Positions 9,075 through 18,700 of a DNA stretch of 64,000 nt are shown in pieces. The position numbers and the translations under genes are program-made. Within the stretch, counting starts at the first letter, position 1; the number at the start of each line of letters is the position of its first letter. Below the pieces are notes generated by a model. The model was given only the letters and a program-made list of their open reading frames with translations, was not told where the DNA came from and searched no databases. The stretch comes from JAXLQL01 sp046331625 (GTDB lineage: Bacteria > Acidobacteriota > Terriglobia > Bryobacterales > Bryobacteraceae): NCBI GenBank assembly GCA_046331625.1, contig JAXLQL010000006.1:62001-126000 (forward strand), written 5' to 3'.

Positions 9075-10556
9075 TTACGGTTCCGTGAATTGCACCTGAA
9101 GGTTCTCTTCGGTGCCCAACCCCGGGTCGTGTACGGGCAAGGTGAAGCTGAACGTAGACCCCTTACCGATGGTACTTTCCACGTTGACATCGCCGTGGTG
9201 TGCGCGCACCAGGTGCTTGACAATCGCCAATCCGAGTCCCGTGCCGCCAAGCTCTCGCGATCTCGCTTTGTCTACCCGGTAGAAGCGCTCGAAGAGCCGT
9301 GGCAATTCGTCACTCGGGATACCGATACCCGAATCACGCACGTAGAACTCCACGTAGCTCGGGTCACCAGAACCGGGCAGCCTGGCCCCTGCGAATACGT
9401 CGCCGCCCTCGGGCGTGTACTTCACCGCGTTGTCGAGCAGGTTGCCGAGCGCCTGGTGGATTGCCTTGGAGTCGCAAAACACCTCCCACTCGGCGGGCGC
9501 CTTTTCCACCACCAGGCGAATCGACTTCTTGGCTGCGATCGGCCGTAGCGAATCCACGCAATCGGTGACCAAGGTGTTCACGTAGTACGACGCGAACTGG
9601 AAGCGCTGCGTCTTGAGCTCGATGCGTGACAGGGTCAGAAGGTCGGCCGCGAGGTTGGAAAGCCGTTCGGCGTTCTGACGAATAATGTTGAGGAACCGAA
9701 CGTTGGTTTCCGGCTCGTGGACGGCGCCATCCAGCAACGTCTCGGTGTAGCCTTGAATCGATGCCAACGGCGTGCGGAGCTCGTGCGATACGTTGATGAC
9801 GAAATCTTTCCGCACTCGCTCGAGCTTCTCGAGCTCCTGATGTTCACGCTGCATCGTTTCGAGCAGCCGCTCGAGCTTCTCGCCGGTCTCGTTCATCTTG
9901 CGGCTCAGCTGACCGAGTTCGTCCTTCCCGGGCTCGGACAGACGAGCCTGGAAGTTGCCGTCGGCGAGCTTGGCGGCGTAGTCGATAATTGCGCCCAGCT
10001 TCGCCGAAACGGATCGCGCGAAGAAAGCCGCTACCACGATGGCCGGCAGGAACGCCAAGGCCGTTGACGCGATCATCTTGAGCCGTAGCGCGTCCACACG
10101 GCGCTTCACGTCGGAAAGAGGAACGGCCAGCCGCAGAGCGCCTTCTCGGTAGGGCACTGCAACGTAGACGAACTGCGTGCCTACGGTTCCGCTGCGCCGG
10201 ATCTCCGACCCGACCTGCCCTCGTAGCGCTGCCGCAATCTCGGGCCGGTCGCGGTGGTTTTCCATGCGCGAAGCGTCAGCTCCCGTTTCGGCGATTACGC
10301 GGCCGTCGGCGGCTGTCGCGGTGATGCGAATTCCGGTCTGGCGAGCCAGGACGCGAAAGCGCTCTTCGGCGGCGGTTGGGTCCGCGTTGTCGAGAACTCC
10401 CGCCAGCAACCGGCCTTTGTCGGCCAAGTCACGTTCCAGGGTCTCGATGTAGCTCGATTCGGCGACGCGCGATGCCAGGATATCGACTGCTACCAGAGCA
10501 ATCGCCAGAACCGTCAAAGTTCCGAGCAGAAGCTTGAAGAAGATTCGCGCGGTCAC
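9075..10556 (-). CDS. PhoR-like sensor histidine kinase
   Basis: A 493-residue membrane kinase starting at GTG 10556. It has TM1 about 8-28, a periplasmic sensor of about 130 residues, TM2 about 162-181, HAMP (182-235), HisKA with His258 in FVINVSHELRTPL, then the ATPase domain with N box LGNLLDNAVKYTP, G1 VRDSGIGI, F box LFERFYR and G2 GGTGLGLAIVK. All catalytic boxes are intact. It phosphorylates the regulator encoded just downstream. The sensor region resembles no ligand-binding family I can name. Confidence 0.93.
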   Translation of the reverse strand: MTARIFFKLLLGTLTVLAIALVAVDILASRVAESSYIETLERDLADKGRLLAGVLDNADPTAAEERFRVLARQTGIRITATAADGRVIAETGADASRMENHRDRPEIAAALRGQVGSEIRRSGTVGTQFVYVAVPYREGALRLAVPLSDVKRRVDALRLKMIASTALAFLPAIVVAAFFARSVSAKLGAIIDYAAKLADGNFQARLSEPGKDELGQLSRKMNETGEKLERLLETMQREHQELEKLERVRKDFVINVSHELRTPLASIQGYTETLLDGAVHEPETNVRFLNIIRQNAERLSNLAADLLTLSRIELKTQRFQFASYYVNTLVTDCVDSLRPIAAKKSIRLVVEKAPAEWEVFCDSKAIHQALGNLLDNAVKYTPEGGDVFAGARLPGSGDPSYVEFYVRDSGIGIPSDELPRLFERFYRVDKARSRELGGTGLGLAIVKHLVRAHHGDVNVESTIGKGSTFSFTLPVHDPGLGTEENLQVQFTEP

Positions 10557-10609
10557 GAAGGGCGGCGTGAGCCTACTCGTAGTGTATCATCGCAAACGAG
10601 GTGAACTAC

Positions 10610-11068
10610 ATGGAACCGACGAATCGATCGAGCCGCCGCGCGCTGCTCGCGGGCGCTGCCGTGGCGGCCAGCGTGCCTGCTGCCGAGGCCAAGGCTAAGG
10701 CGAAGTCCGTCAAGAAGGTGCACTACAAAGGTGAGAAGCCGAAGAACACGCCCTTGTTCAATGGTTGTGTCTCTTTTGGCAACCTCGTGTTCGTAGCCGG
10801 CAAGGGGGCACACTTCGAAGGCGATATCAAAGCGCACACAAAGCACGTACTCGACGAGATCGAGAAGGAACTCGTCAACGCCGGATCATCGATGAACAAG
10901 GTGTTGAAGTGCAACGTCTATCTCAACGATCTAAAGGACTATCAGGGAATGAACGAGACCTTCAAGGGCCGTTTCGGCGAAGAGCCTCCGGTGCGTACCA
11001 CCATCGCGGCTGCTGGTGGTATCCCTGGGAACTCCTTGGTCGAGATCGACGTCATTGCCTACATTTGA
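10610..11068 (+). CDS. Exported RidA/YjgF-family protein
   Basis: ATG 10610 is chosen because GAGGTGA at 10598-10604 stands 5 bases before it; the in-frame GTG at 10601 lies inside that site. Residues 1-30 form a Tat-like signal (SSRRALLAGAAVAASVPAAEA). The remainder is a RidA trimer subunit with the conserved Arg of PPVRTTIAAAG and the terminal LVEIDVIAYI strand. RidA deaminates reactive enamines or imines, normally in the cytosol, so an exported form is unusual, though such forms are seen in Solibacter-like genomes. It diverges from the kinase gene by about 50 bp. Confidence 0.85.
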   Translation: MEPTNRSSRRALLAGAAVAASVPAAEAKAKAKSVKKVHYKGEKPKNTPLFNGCVSFGNLVFVAGKGAHFEGDIKAHTKHVLDEIEKELVNAGSSMNKVLKCNVYLNDLKDYQGMNETFKGRFGEEPPVRTTIAAAGGIPGNSLVEIDVIAYI

Positions 11069-11252
11069 GTGAGCCAGTTTACTCTTTCGAGGAAGTTTGC
11101 CGTAGTCCCTCATTTTTCCCTTTCAATCGCGGGCTAGCAGGGCTAGAATTGCAGTGGGACAAAGGCTCCAGTACGAATCGGCCATCGCCCAGGCCGAATT
11201 TGGCGCCTAGCCTCACTGACACATGCAGTTCTGGTTGGTCAGAGGTGTGGTC

Positions 11253-11672
11253 ATGGCAACTTCCTCCGTTCGAGTGCTAGTGGTAACCGCGCACGAAGAC
11301 GAGTATCGCTTTCTGCGCTCAATTCTCCCGAACTCTTCCTGGACCGTATCACGAACGTCTGATAGCAATCTCACAGAAGCATTGAGCCGGTTCCGGCCTG
11401 ACGTCGTGATCGTGGATGATTGTGGCGACGATGGATGGCGCCTGACGGGCGAAGCTGTAGCTCGCCTGATGCCGAAGGCGCGGCGTGTGGTGGCTTCGCG
11501 ATTGGCCGACGAGAGGCTCTGGCTCGACGTGCTCGATTCCGGCGCCTTTGATCTGGTCCGCAAACCGTTTGAAGCCCGCGAGCTCGCATCGGTACTGCGC
11601 ACGGCGGCGCGCTGCGAAGAGCCAGTGATGGCCGCCGAGATTCCCGCGCTCGCTGCTGTGGCGATCGCCTAA
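11253..11672 (+). CDS. Stand-alone receiver-domain protein
   Basis: A 139-residue protein from ATG 11253 (AGAGG 7 bases upstream). It is one receiver fold: VLVVTAHEDE at the first strand, VVIVDDCGDDG with Asp55/56 as phospho-acceptor, Ser82 in the switch position and Lys104 in VRKPFE, then an Ala-rich tail. There is no output domain, so it should act through protein contacts, as CheY- or DivK-like proteins do. The acidic pocket at the first loop is HEDE rather than DD, so phosphorylation is likely but not certain. A strong hairpin starts 9 bases after the stop. Confidence 0.8.
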   Translation: MATSSVRVLVVTAHEDEYRFLRSILPNSSWTVSRTSDSNLTEALSRFRPDVVIVDDCGDDGWRLTGEAVARLMPKARRVVASRLADERLWLDVLDSGAFDLVRKPFEARELASVLRTAARCEEPVMAAEIPALAAVAIA

Positions 11673-11680
11673 GTTTCGAT

Positions 11681-11749
11681 GTCTCCCTTGGGATGCCCCG
11701 TGTGCGCACTCTCCGTGCGTGCACGGGGCTGATTGTTTGGCAGGGAGAC
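11681..11749 (+). ncRNA. Strong two-part hairpin downstream of receiver gene
   Basis: The outer stem GTCTCCCT (11681-11688) pairs with AGGGAGAC (11742-11749). The inner stem at 11695-11709 pairs with 11715-11729 over 15 bp with two G-U wobbles and a TCTCC loop. No T-tract follows, so it is not a classic intrinsic terminator. It may be an mRNA end, a 3'-UTR structure or part of a small RNA. Structure seen, function unknown. Confidence 0.45.
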
Positions 11750-11832
11750 TTCGCCGTGAGCCGATTTTCTATCGCCGTGACAACTTTGCGCCGCCAACGG
11801 AGGAGGTGCATCGCCGTATTTCGGGCTTGGTA

Positions 11833-11864
11833 TCCACTTTGGGGCGGAGGCGTTTCAAAGTGGA
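11833..11864. promoter_or_regulatory. Palindrome in activator-site position of sigma-54 promoter
   Basis: TCCACTTTG (11833-11841) and CAAAGTGGA (11856-11864) are perfect 9-bp inverted arms, 23 bp centre to centre. The dyad is about 105 bp upstream of the predicted start site, the normal distance for an enhancer-binding protein of the NtrC type. Confidence 0.45.
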
Positions 11865-11927
11865 ACGGATCGAGTCTCAGGGGGGCACAGCAGGGTGGAA
11901 ATCCTTGGTTTTGCGCCTGTTTTGCTT

Positions 11928-11943
11928 TGGCATGAGTCTTGCA
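11928..11943 (+). promoter_or_regulatory. Sigma-54 (-24/-12) promoter
   Basis: TGGCATGAGTCTTGCA fits the RpoN consensus TGGCAYR-N4-TTGCW at every fixed position, with GG at 11929-11930 and GC at 11941-11942 exactly 12 bases apart. The predicted start is near 11954. It points into a 317-bp region ahead of the 55-codon gene at 12271. Confidence 0.65.
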
Positions 11944-11953
11944 CTACCGGAAG

Positions 11954-12270
11954 ACGTAAGGAAAGCATGGCAGGCTCGAGGAACCAAGGGTTGCACCTAC
12001 TACCAAAAACCGCTATTCGATCCCTCCTCTGACAGTTCTCCACACAATCTCTCTCCTGAAATCCCTCCCAACCGATCGTTCCTCGGGCGTGCCCTGCTGG
12101 CTCACATCACGGCAGAGCACGCCAGCACACCGCAAACCAAACCACCCGGAAATGAGTACCGCGTAAAGGATTCCCGGTTCACGGCCGATATGCGGAAAGG
12201 ACTACATACGAGGGGAGCAGGCCGCAACGCATGCAAGCTCCCGCTCGAGCAGCCTCCCAAGGAGCGTCGA
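11954..12270 (+). ncRNA. Predicted sigma-54-dependent leader or small RNA
   Basis: The region between the predicted start and the small gene at 12271 shows no credible protein. It contains a stem-loop at 12086-12123: GGCGTGC pairs with GCACGCC, then after a C-A mismatch CTGC pairs with GCAG. The transcript could be a long 5' leader or an independent regulatory RNA. This rests on the promoter match and the stem only. Confidence 0.35.
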
Positions 12271-12438
12271 ATGAGCAAGCAGATCACCGAACTGACGATT
12301 TCGTTGGAAGAAGAAATGAACTTCCGGCTCAGCCTGTTCCGGCTGATGACTTCCCCGCATCAAGACTCGCGGTCGGTAGCGCCGGAAACGCGCGAACTCG
12401 AAGAGATGGCCGTTCTGGTGCCTCGCCAGTCGCGGTGA
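12271..12438 (+). CDS. Small protein of unknown function (55 residues)
   Basis: ATG 12271 has a good ribosome site, AAGGAG at 12259-12264 with a 6-base spacer. The product is charged and helix-prone (MSKQITELTISLEEEMNFR at the N-terminus), with an Arg/Ser tail and no signal or membrane segment. The frame is open far upstream to 11719, but no start in that part has a ribosome site. It is the first gene after the sigma-54 promoter. I do not recognise it. Confidence 0.55.
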   Translation: MSKQITELTISLEEEMNFRLSLFRLMTSPHQDSRSVAPETRELEEMAVLVPRQSR

Positions 12439-12445
12439 CCCGGCC

Positions 12446-12916
12446 TCAGTTTGCCGCCGCGTCGATCACCAGCATCGGCACCTTGATGATGGCCCAGCGC
12501 TTGGACCCTGTCTCGAAGAACACCTGGTATTGTCCGGGGCGCGGCAGCGGCACCACCGCCTGATATACCCCCTTCGCGTCAGGAAACAGCCAATGCTGTT
12601 GTCTCCGGCGGTCGGGCGAATCGAACAGCGTCACACGGACCGGCGGAGGATCTTCAGTCTGGCTCGGCTTCCCGCCGAGAGTCTTGACGCGGAACTTCAA
12701 CGGATAACCCATCCCCGCCGTCGCCGACTTCTGCCGTTCGAGGAGCTCCACTTCGTATTGGTACGTCGTCATGGGCAACCCTTCTTTCGCTCGTGGCCAT
12801 ACCCCAAACAGCCATTGCCCAAGAGCGGCGTCGGCGGCGCAGGTCGCGATCAGAAAGCAGTGCAGAAGTCGCAAGCGATTTTCCACAGAATGGCTGCCCG
12901 GCCCTAAGCCACCCAT
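12446..12916 (-). CDS. Hypothetical exported protein
   Basis: The frame runs from ATG 12916 (156 residues). A hydrophobic stretch LRLLHCFLIATCAADAALG suggests a signal peptide, and an in-frame TTG at 12874 would place it at the N-terminus; neither start has a clear ribosome site. The C-terminal 110 residues look like a small beta-sandwich (VRVTLFDSP, YQAVVPLPRPGQYQVFF), similar in rhythm to FixH/YtkA-type domains. Convergent with the 55-codon gene, 7 bp apart. Function unknown. Confidence 0.5.
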   Translation of the reverse strand: MGGLGPGSHSVENRLRLLHCFLIATCAADAALGQWLFGVWPRAKEGLPMTTYQYEVELLERQKSATAGMGYPLKFRVKTLGGKPSQTEDPPPVRVTLFDSPDRRRQQHWLFPDAKGVYQAVVPLPRPGQYQVFFETGSKRWAIIKVPMLVIDAAAN

Positions 12917-12955
12917 CCGCCGCTAGTCCTAGACGGCCCATGGTCCCACTGGAAC

Positions 12956-12961
12956 TATAAT
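12956..12961 (+). promoter_or_regulatory. -10 box for dehydratase gene
   Basis: A perfect TATAAT stands 15 bases before ATG 12977, predicting a leader of about 9 bases. No clear -35 hexamer. Confidence 0.4.
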
Positions 12962-12976
12962 GGGTGCGGCCATTCA

Positions 12977-14290
12977 ATGGAACGCAGAGACATCTTCAAG
13001 ACACTCCTCGCCGCGCCCGCATTCGCTCCCGCCGCGGCGCAAGAAGCTGCCCGGCGCACTGCTGGGCTTCCTCCGCTGACGATCAAAGATGCGAAGGTGA
13101 TTGCCACCAGCGGTGGACGCGGATATCGCTGGGTGTTCCTCAAGATCATCACCAGCGAACCTGGACTCTACGGCATCGGTACCGCCAGCAACAACTTCCA
13201 GACGAAGGCCGTGATCGCGGCCCTCGAGACCCACCTGATCCCGTGGCTGATCGGCAAGAACCCGGATCAGATCGAGGACCTCTGGCAGAGCGGGCACCTG
13301 CGCACGTACTGGCGCAACGGTCCCGTGAACAACAACGTGCTCAGCGCCATGGACGGCGCGCTATGGGACATCAAGGGCAAGCGCGCCAACATGCCCGTGT
13401 ACGAACTGTTGGGCGGCAAGGTGCGCGACGCCGTGCCGTGCTATGACCACGCAGGAGGGCGCGACGCCGAAGCCGCGGTGGACTCGGTGCGCAAGTCGAT
13501 CGAAGAGGGCTACCGCCATATTCGCGTGCAGTTCGGAAACTACGGTGGGGGCGGCTTCATCCCTGCCGGTCAGGGCGTGCGGCCCGACGGCGGACAAACG
13601 GGTCCGGTGTTCGACGAGGAAACCTACGTCGACCGTGTGCCCAAGATGTTCGAACAGGTTCGCGCCAAGATCGGCTTCGAGCCCAAGTTCTGCCACGACG
13701 TTCATAGCCACTTGAGCGGGATGAACGCGGCCGAGTTCTGCCGCCGCATGCAGCCGATGCAGATGTTCTTCATCGAAGACGTGCTGCCGCCCGAGCAGAT
13801 CTCCTGGTACAAGCACATCCGCACGGTCTGCACCACGCCGCAGGCGATCGGCGAAGTGTTCTCGCACCCGTTCGAATATCTGCCGCTAATCACGGAACGG
13901 CTGATCGATTTTCCGCGGTGCCGAGTGTCGGCTATCGGCGGGATCACGCAAGCCAAGAAGGTGGCCACTCTATGCGAGATCTTCGGGCTGCGCACGGCGT
14001 TTCAAGAGGGCGGCGACAACGACCCCATCAATCAACTGTGCGCCTACCACGTGGACATCTCGAGTCCCGGGTTCGGGATCCAGGAGGAGAATCACTTCCC
14101 GGACTCGGTGAAGGAGATGATGCCGGGAGTCGCCCAAATCCGCAAAGGATATCTCTACGGGAGCGGCAAGCCCGGACTCGGCATCGATATTGACGAGAAG
14201 ATCGCGGCGAAGTATCCGCTCGGCGAGATCAAGGGTGGGGGGATCTATCCGCTCGATCGGACAATGGATGGCGCCGTGGTGAAGCCGTGA
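12977..14290 (+). CDS. Enolase-superfamily dehydratase (mannonate dehydratase-like)
   Basis: A 437-residue protein from ATG 12977 with an exported-type N-terminus (RRDIFKTLLAAPAFAPAAA). The barrel metal ligands are Asp241 (CHDVHSHL, followed by His243), Glu267 (FFIEDVLPPEQ) and Glu293 (IGEVFSHP), the D/E/E set of the ManD/RspA group, with a Tyr/Arg-containing capping domain. These enzymes dehydrate D-mannonate, D-gluconate or related acids, and some members are only weakly active. The Cys before the metal Asp is a normal variant. It seems to be monocistronic and faces a convergent TPR gene. Confidence 0.87.
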   Translation: MERRDIFKTLLAAPAFAPAAAQEAARRTAGLPPLTIKDAKVIATSGGRGYRWVFLKIITSEPGLYGIGTASNNFQTKAVIAALETHLIPWLIGKNPDQIEDLWQSGHLRTYWRNGPVNNNVLSAMDGALWDIKGKRANMPVYELLGGKVRDAVPCYDHAGGRDAEAAVDSVRKSIEEGYRHIRVQFGNYGGGGFIPAGQGVRPDGGQTGPVFDEETYVDRVPKMFEQVRAKIGFEPKFCHDVHSHLSGMNAAEFCRRMQPMQMFFIEDVLPPEQISWYKHIRTVCTTPQAIGEVFSHPFEYLPLITERLIDFPRCRVSAIGGITQAKKVATLCEIFGLRTAFQEGGDNDPINQLCAYHVDISSPGFGIQEENHFPDSVKEMMPGVAQIRKGYLYGSGKPGLGIDIDEKIAAKYPLGEIKGGGIYPLDRTMDGAVVKP

Positions 14291-14299
14291 GATCCCGTC

Positions 14300-15790
14300 T
14301 CATGGCGGCGTAATCTGCGCCTCTTCTTCGAGCGTTGCGTTGCTCGCCTGCATCCGCGACCGGATCTCCTGATACTTCGCCATCGCGGTCTTGGCGAGGT
14401 CCGCTTTGCCCGCGGCCTGATAGGCGCGAGCCAACTGGAAGTGCATGCTGCCGTCGTCATCGAGCGGCAGCGCCGCCTGTATGTGCGGCACCGCGGCTTC
14501 GCCCTGGCCGGTCTGGAGCAGCGCACGCGCGAGAGCAGCCTGCGCGGGCAGAAGCTTGGCGTCGGCGGCGACAGCGATCCGCAGGAAGGGAATCGCCTTT
14601 TCGGCTTCCTGCTGGACCAGCAGTAGATCGCCTTGCAGGAAGTTGACGTCGGGCGCGGAGGGCTCCTGCGACATGAGCTTGTCGATCACAGCTTGCGCCG
14701 CGGAGAAGTCCTTGGCGGCGATCAGCGCCGCTGCCAGTTCGCGGCGGATGCCGGGGTCGCCGCCAGAGAGAGTCAGAGCGCGATCCCAGGCGTTGGCGGA
14801 CTCCTTGTGGCGGCCTTGCGCGGCGTGGAGCTCGGCGACGATGGTCAGCACCTCCATCGACTCGGGGAGCTTCTCGAGAGTCGAGAACGCTTGGACCGCG
14901 AGTTGGTTGGCGGCGCGCACCTTCCAGAACAGGGCCTCGGGCGTGGCTAGGGGGCTCGTCGTGATCGGCAAGTAGCGCGTCGCTGCGAAGTCGCATTCGA
15001 GGCTCCGCGCGGCCTTGCAGTCAAGGCGCGGGATCGCAGCTTCGAGTGCGTCTTCTTTGGCGGCCCAGTCGGCGTGGTCGGTGCGGCGATAGATATCGGC
15101 GAGTGCAGCGTGGACCCCGCGGAGCTTGGGAGCCTTGTCGGCGGCCTTGCGATAGAAGAAGAACGCAGCCCGGTTCTGGCTTTGTTTGTTCCGCGACTCG
15201 GCGAGCAGCGTGAACCAATATGCGGACTCGGGCGCCGACTTCGAAAGCTGCTCGAACGCCTGAACGGAGATCGCCTCGTAGGCGCGGCCGAGTCCGTTCC
15301 AGCCCTTGGGGTCGGCTGGAGCGATCTCGGTGAGCTTGCGGAAATGCGGAGCGGCTTCGCCCGCGCGGCCCGTTGCGAGCAGCGCTGTCGCCAGCATCCC
15401 CCGCGGAGCAGGGTTGGCTGCATCGAGCGGAACGGCCTTCTCGAGCAACGGGATAGCCAGTTTGGGTTCGTTCTGTTGGAGGCGGGCCGAGGCCAGGGTC
15501 AGCAGGGCAGGGAGGAGTCCAGGCTGGGCCTTGAGCACGGTCTCGAGGTGCGGAATGGAGTCCTTGGCTTTGCCCGACATCTGGAGGGCCATGCCGAGGT
15601 TGAGGCGGAGCCCGGTGTTGGTGGGGAGCGCCTTGCACAACTCGTCATAGATGGCGGCGGCTTCGGCAAAGCGGCCCTGAGACATGAGTTGCTTGGCCTG
15701 CTGGGAGCGCAAGGCGAGCTGGTCCTGGGCTTGGACGCTCGAAAGGAAAAGGGCGGCCCCGAGAAGGAGCCGCCCTGAGAACCCGGTCAT
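14300..15790 (-). CDS. Periplasmic TPR protein
   Basis: A 496-residue protein with signal peptide 1-21 (LLLGAALFLSSVQAQ), then nearly continuous tetratricopeptide repeats from about 25 to 480 (patterns such as GRFAEAAAIYDELCKALP, AIPLLEKAVPLDAANP, GEAAPHFRKLTEIAP). It starts 10 bp after the stop of the TonB-dependent barrel gene, so the two form an operon. TPR proteins paired with such receptors are common in this lineage and may assemble or guide the barrel. The exact partner is inferred from position. Confidence 0.85.
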   Translation of the reverse strand: MTGFSGRLLLGAALFLSSVQAQDQLALRSQQAKQLMSQGRFAEAAAIYDELCKALPTNTGLRLNLGMALQMSGKAKDSIPHLETVLKAQPGLLPALLTLASARLQQNEPKLAIPLLEKAVPLDAANPAPRGMLATALLATGRAGEAAPHFRKLTEIAPADPKGWNGLGRAYEAISVQAFEQLSKSAPESAYWFTLLAESRNKQSQNRAAFFFYRKAADKAPKLRGVHAALADIYRRTDHADWAAKEDALEAAIPRLDCKAARSLECDFAATRYLPITTSPLATPEALFWKVRAANQLAVQAFSTLEKLPESMEVLTIVAELHAAQGRHKESANAWDRALTLSGGDPGIRRELAAALIAAKDFSAAQAVIDKLMSQEPSAPDVNFLQGDLLLVQQEAEKAIPFLRIAVAADAKLLPAQAALARALLQTGQGEAAVPHIQAALPLDDDGSMHFQLARAYQAAGKADLAKTAMAKYQEIRSRMQASNATLEEEAQITPP

Positions 15791-15799
15791 GAGTCCAGT

Positions 15800-18700
15800 T
15801 TAGAACTGGAGCCGCAAGCCGAAGCGAACGTTGCGTTCGCCGAACGAGCTAATGACCCGCATGAAGTTCGGGTTGGTCACGTCACCCGAGGCCATGCCGC
15901 CGAAGTGCGACGTGTTCGGGAGGTTGTAGAACTCGGTCCGGAAGTCGCCTTGCCAACGCTCGCTGATCGTGAAGTGCTTGCTGAGCATCAGGTCAGTGTT
16001 CCAGACGCCGGGGTTCCTCATCAGGTTGCGGCCGGTAGTCCCGAACCGCTGTTGTGTGACTGCGGCAAACGAAGTGGGATCCCACCAGTTGGTGCCTGGG
16101 CCTACCTGCTGCAGGAGCTTGATCGGACCCACCTGATCGGCGGTTTGCGAGTTGCTCGGGGCATTCAACGATCCGCCGGGAGCGCTCACGGTGAATGGCG
16201 AACCCGTGTAGGCTTGGATCACGCCGTTGACCGACCATCCACCGATTACGTGGTTGATGGGACCGGCGGCGTTGAGCCACTGCTTGCCCTTTCCGAAGGG
16301 CAGTTCATAGACCCAGCCCATGTTGAACATGTGGCGGCGATCATACCCGGCTGCTGCACGGTTCCGATAGAAGGCCGGAGCCCAGTTCCAGCCAACACCG
16401 GCCCAGCCATCGTCATCGGTCATGTTGATGGCCTTCGACCAAGTGTAGGAGCCCTGCAGCATCACACCCTTGGAGAGCTGCTTACGGATGCTCGACTGCA
16501 ATGAGTGGTAGTTCGAGCTCAGGTAGCCATCCCACATGTTGGTGGCGGTACGGCGGTTGAACAAGACAGCATAGGGACGGAGTGCCTGGCCCGAACCCGG
16601 GAAGCCTGCGTTGATGTCGAGGTCGGCCAGCAGGTGGGTGCTCTGCGTGCCGACGTAGGCGAGCGTAGACGTGATGTCCAGAGGAAGTCGGCGTTCGACG
16701 GTGAAGTTCCACGACTGGGTGTAGCCCCGATGGAGCAGACCCGAGTTGGGGCTGCGCATGTCGGCGACTGCTGGCAAGTCGACAACACCCGTCGACAGAT
16801 CCGGGCCGGTAACCGGCGGAATTCCCTGCGCAAGGGGGCGAACGGCGGTGTAAGAGTCGGGTTGGTTAAACGCGAAGTTCACCGTCAACGGATAGAACCC
16901 GCGGAGAGGACGGGAGAAAGGCAGCGGGTCGTAGTGGATTCCATAACCTGAGCGGATCACGGTCTTGTCGGTAGCTCGATAAGCGAAGCCGAGAGACGGC
17001 GCGAACAACTTCTTGCTGACCGTGACCCCTACATCGCGAGGCACGTTGCCACGTCCACCCAGGAACACTTTGTTGGTGGCCGGGTCCAACCGCTCGATAC
17101 CTTTGCCAGTAGCGCGGGTCATGAGCGGATAGTACTCGTAACGGAGGCCCAGCGTCAGCGTGAGCTTACGCGTGACTTGCCAGCGATCCTGCCCGTACCA
17201 GCCGAACTGGAATTCGCGCGGGGTCATGATGATGTACTGGATGCTCTTCTGCATCTGGTCCGGAAGGCCAAGAAGGAAAGACGAGTAGGCGTTGGCGAAA
17301 TTGATGGTGCCGTTGGGGCCGAGAGCAGTCGGGCCGCCGCCGAACGTGATGGCGCCACGCGGGCCAGCCCCGAGTTCGGGCTGCCAGTGCGTCATGCGGT
17401 AGTTGGTGCCGTCAAAACCGAAGCGGAACTGGTGAGCGCCCTTGGTCCACGAGAGGTTGTGGCTGGTGGTGTAGCCCTCCTCGATGCGTTCCAGAGGCAT
17501 CCACCCAGGCACGCCGAAGCCGTTGTAGCCATTGACCGTGATATTCGGGAACCCCTTCTCGCGCGGATCGGCACCGCCAATGCCGGGAATTCCCAACGTT
17601 TGGCTGAAGTCCTTGCCGAAGTCCACGCCGCGGACGGTCTGGCCCTGGCGTTGGTAACCGAAGACTCCGTCGAGCAACAGGTTCGGTGAGATCGTGTAGG
17701 TGTGGCCGATCGAGGAGTTTTGCACGAGCGTGTCACCGGTGCCCGGGTCCGCGCCCGGAGCGGGCCCGACGCCATCGCCGAAGACCGCGTAGCCCTGAAC
17801 GAGAGCATCCATTCGGCTGTAGCGTCCCCAGATCTGGTGCGAAGCCGACCGGTTGAAGTTGATCTTCACGTCATTTTGCGGCCGGTTGAACTTCGGTACC
17901 GCACTGGCAGCGAAGTTGTTGACTGAGCCGGTAAGGTTCGCAATCGGGAAGTACGACTGGACCTTCTGAGCGATGGGGCTGATCCGCGAAGCCGGAATCC
18001 GGTTGCCTGGGAACGCAGTACGGCCGACGCCGTTGGCGGCGCTGCTCGTGTTGGGATCGAGGATGACCTGTCCCTGACCGCTGAAGTCTCCCGCGCGGAA
18101 GGCATCTTCGGGAACCGAGTAGCGGCCGAACGCCCCGGCGCGGCGCTTGGTGTTGTCGTAGCTGTAGAAGAAGAACAGCTTGTTGCGGATGATGCGCCCG
18201 CCGATGGTGCCTCCGAAGTTGTTGTAGATCGTCAGGGGCTTGGTCTGGCTCGCCGGCAGGAAAAAGTTCCGGGCATAGAGGTGTTGGTTGTCGTGATATT
18301 CGAACACGCTACCGTGGAACTCATTCGTACCGCTCTTGGTGGCGAGCGTAATGGAAGCTCCACCGGCCAACCCCTGCTCGGCGTCGCTGGCGGCAGTGGT
18401 GATGTTCACGGTGTCGACCATTTCCGCGGGCATCACGTAGCCGGCGTGGTGGGGCAGCCAGAGGTTCACGCTAGCCGCGCCGTCGATACGCGTGGTGTTG
18501 TTGTTGCGGTTGGTGCCGTTGATGTTGGTGGTAAGCGAACGCCCCGGGCTATCGGTCACCGAATTCTGGAAGCCGGCCGGCGTAGCGCCAGGGACCAGGT
18601 TGATCAGGCTTTGATAGTTGCGATATCCGGGCAGCGGTAGATTGGAGATCTGCTTCGAATTGAGCTCAGTGTGGGTGTCGGCCTTGTCCGTCTGCAACAC

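Noticed and set aside
11719..12270. Upstream extension of the 55-codon gene (frame open from 11719)
   Set aside because: It crosses the hairpin and sigma-54 promoter, no internal start has a ribosome site, and the composition is not protein-like.
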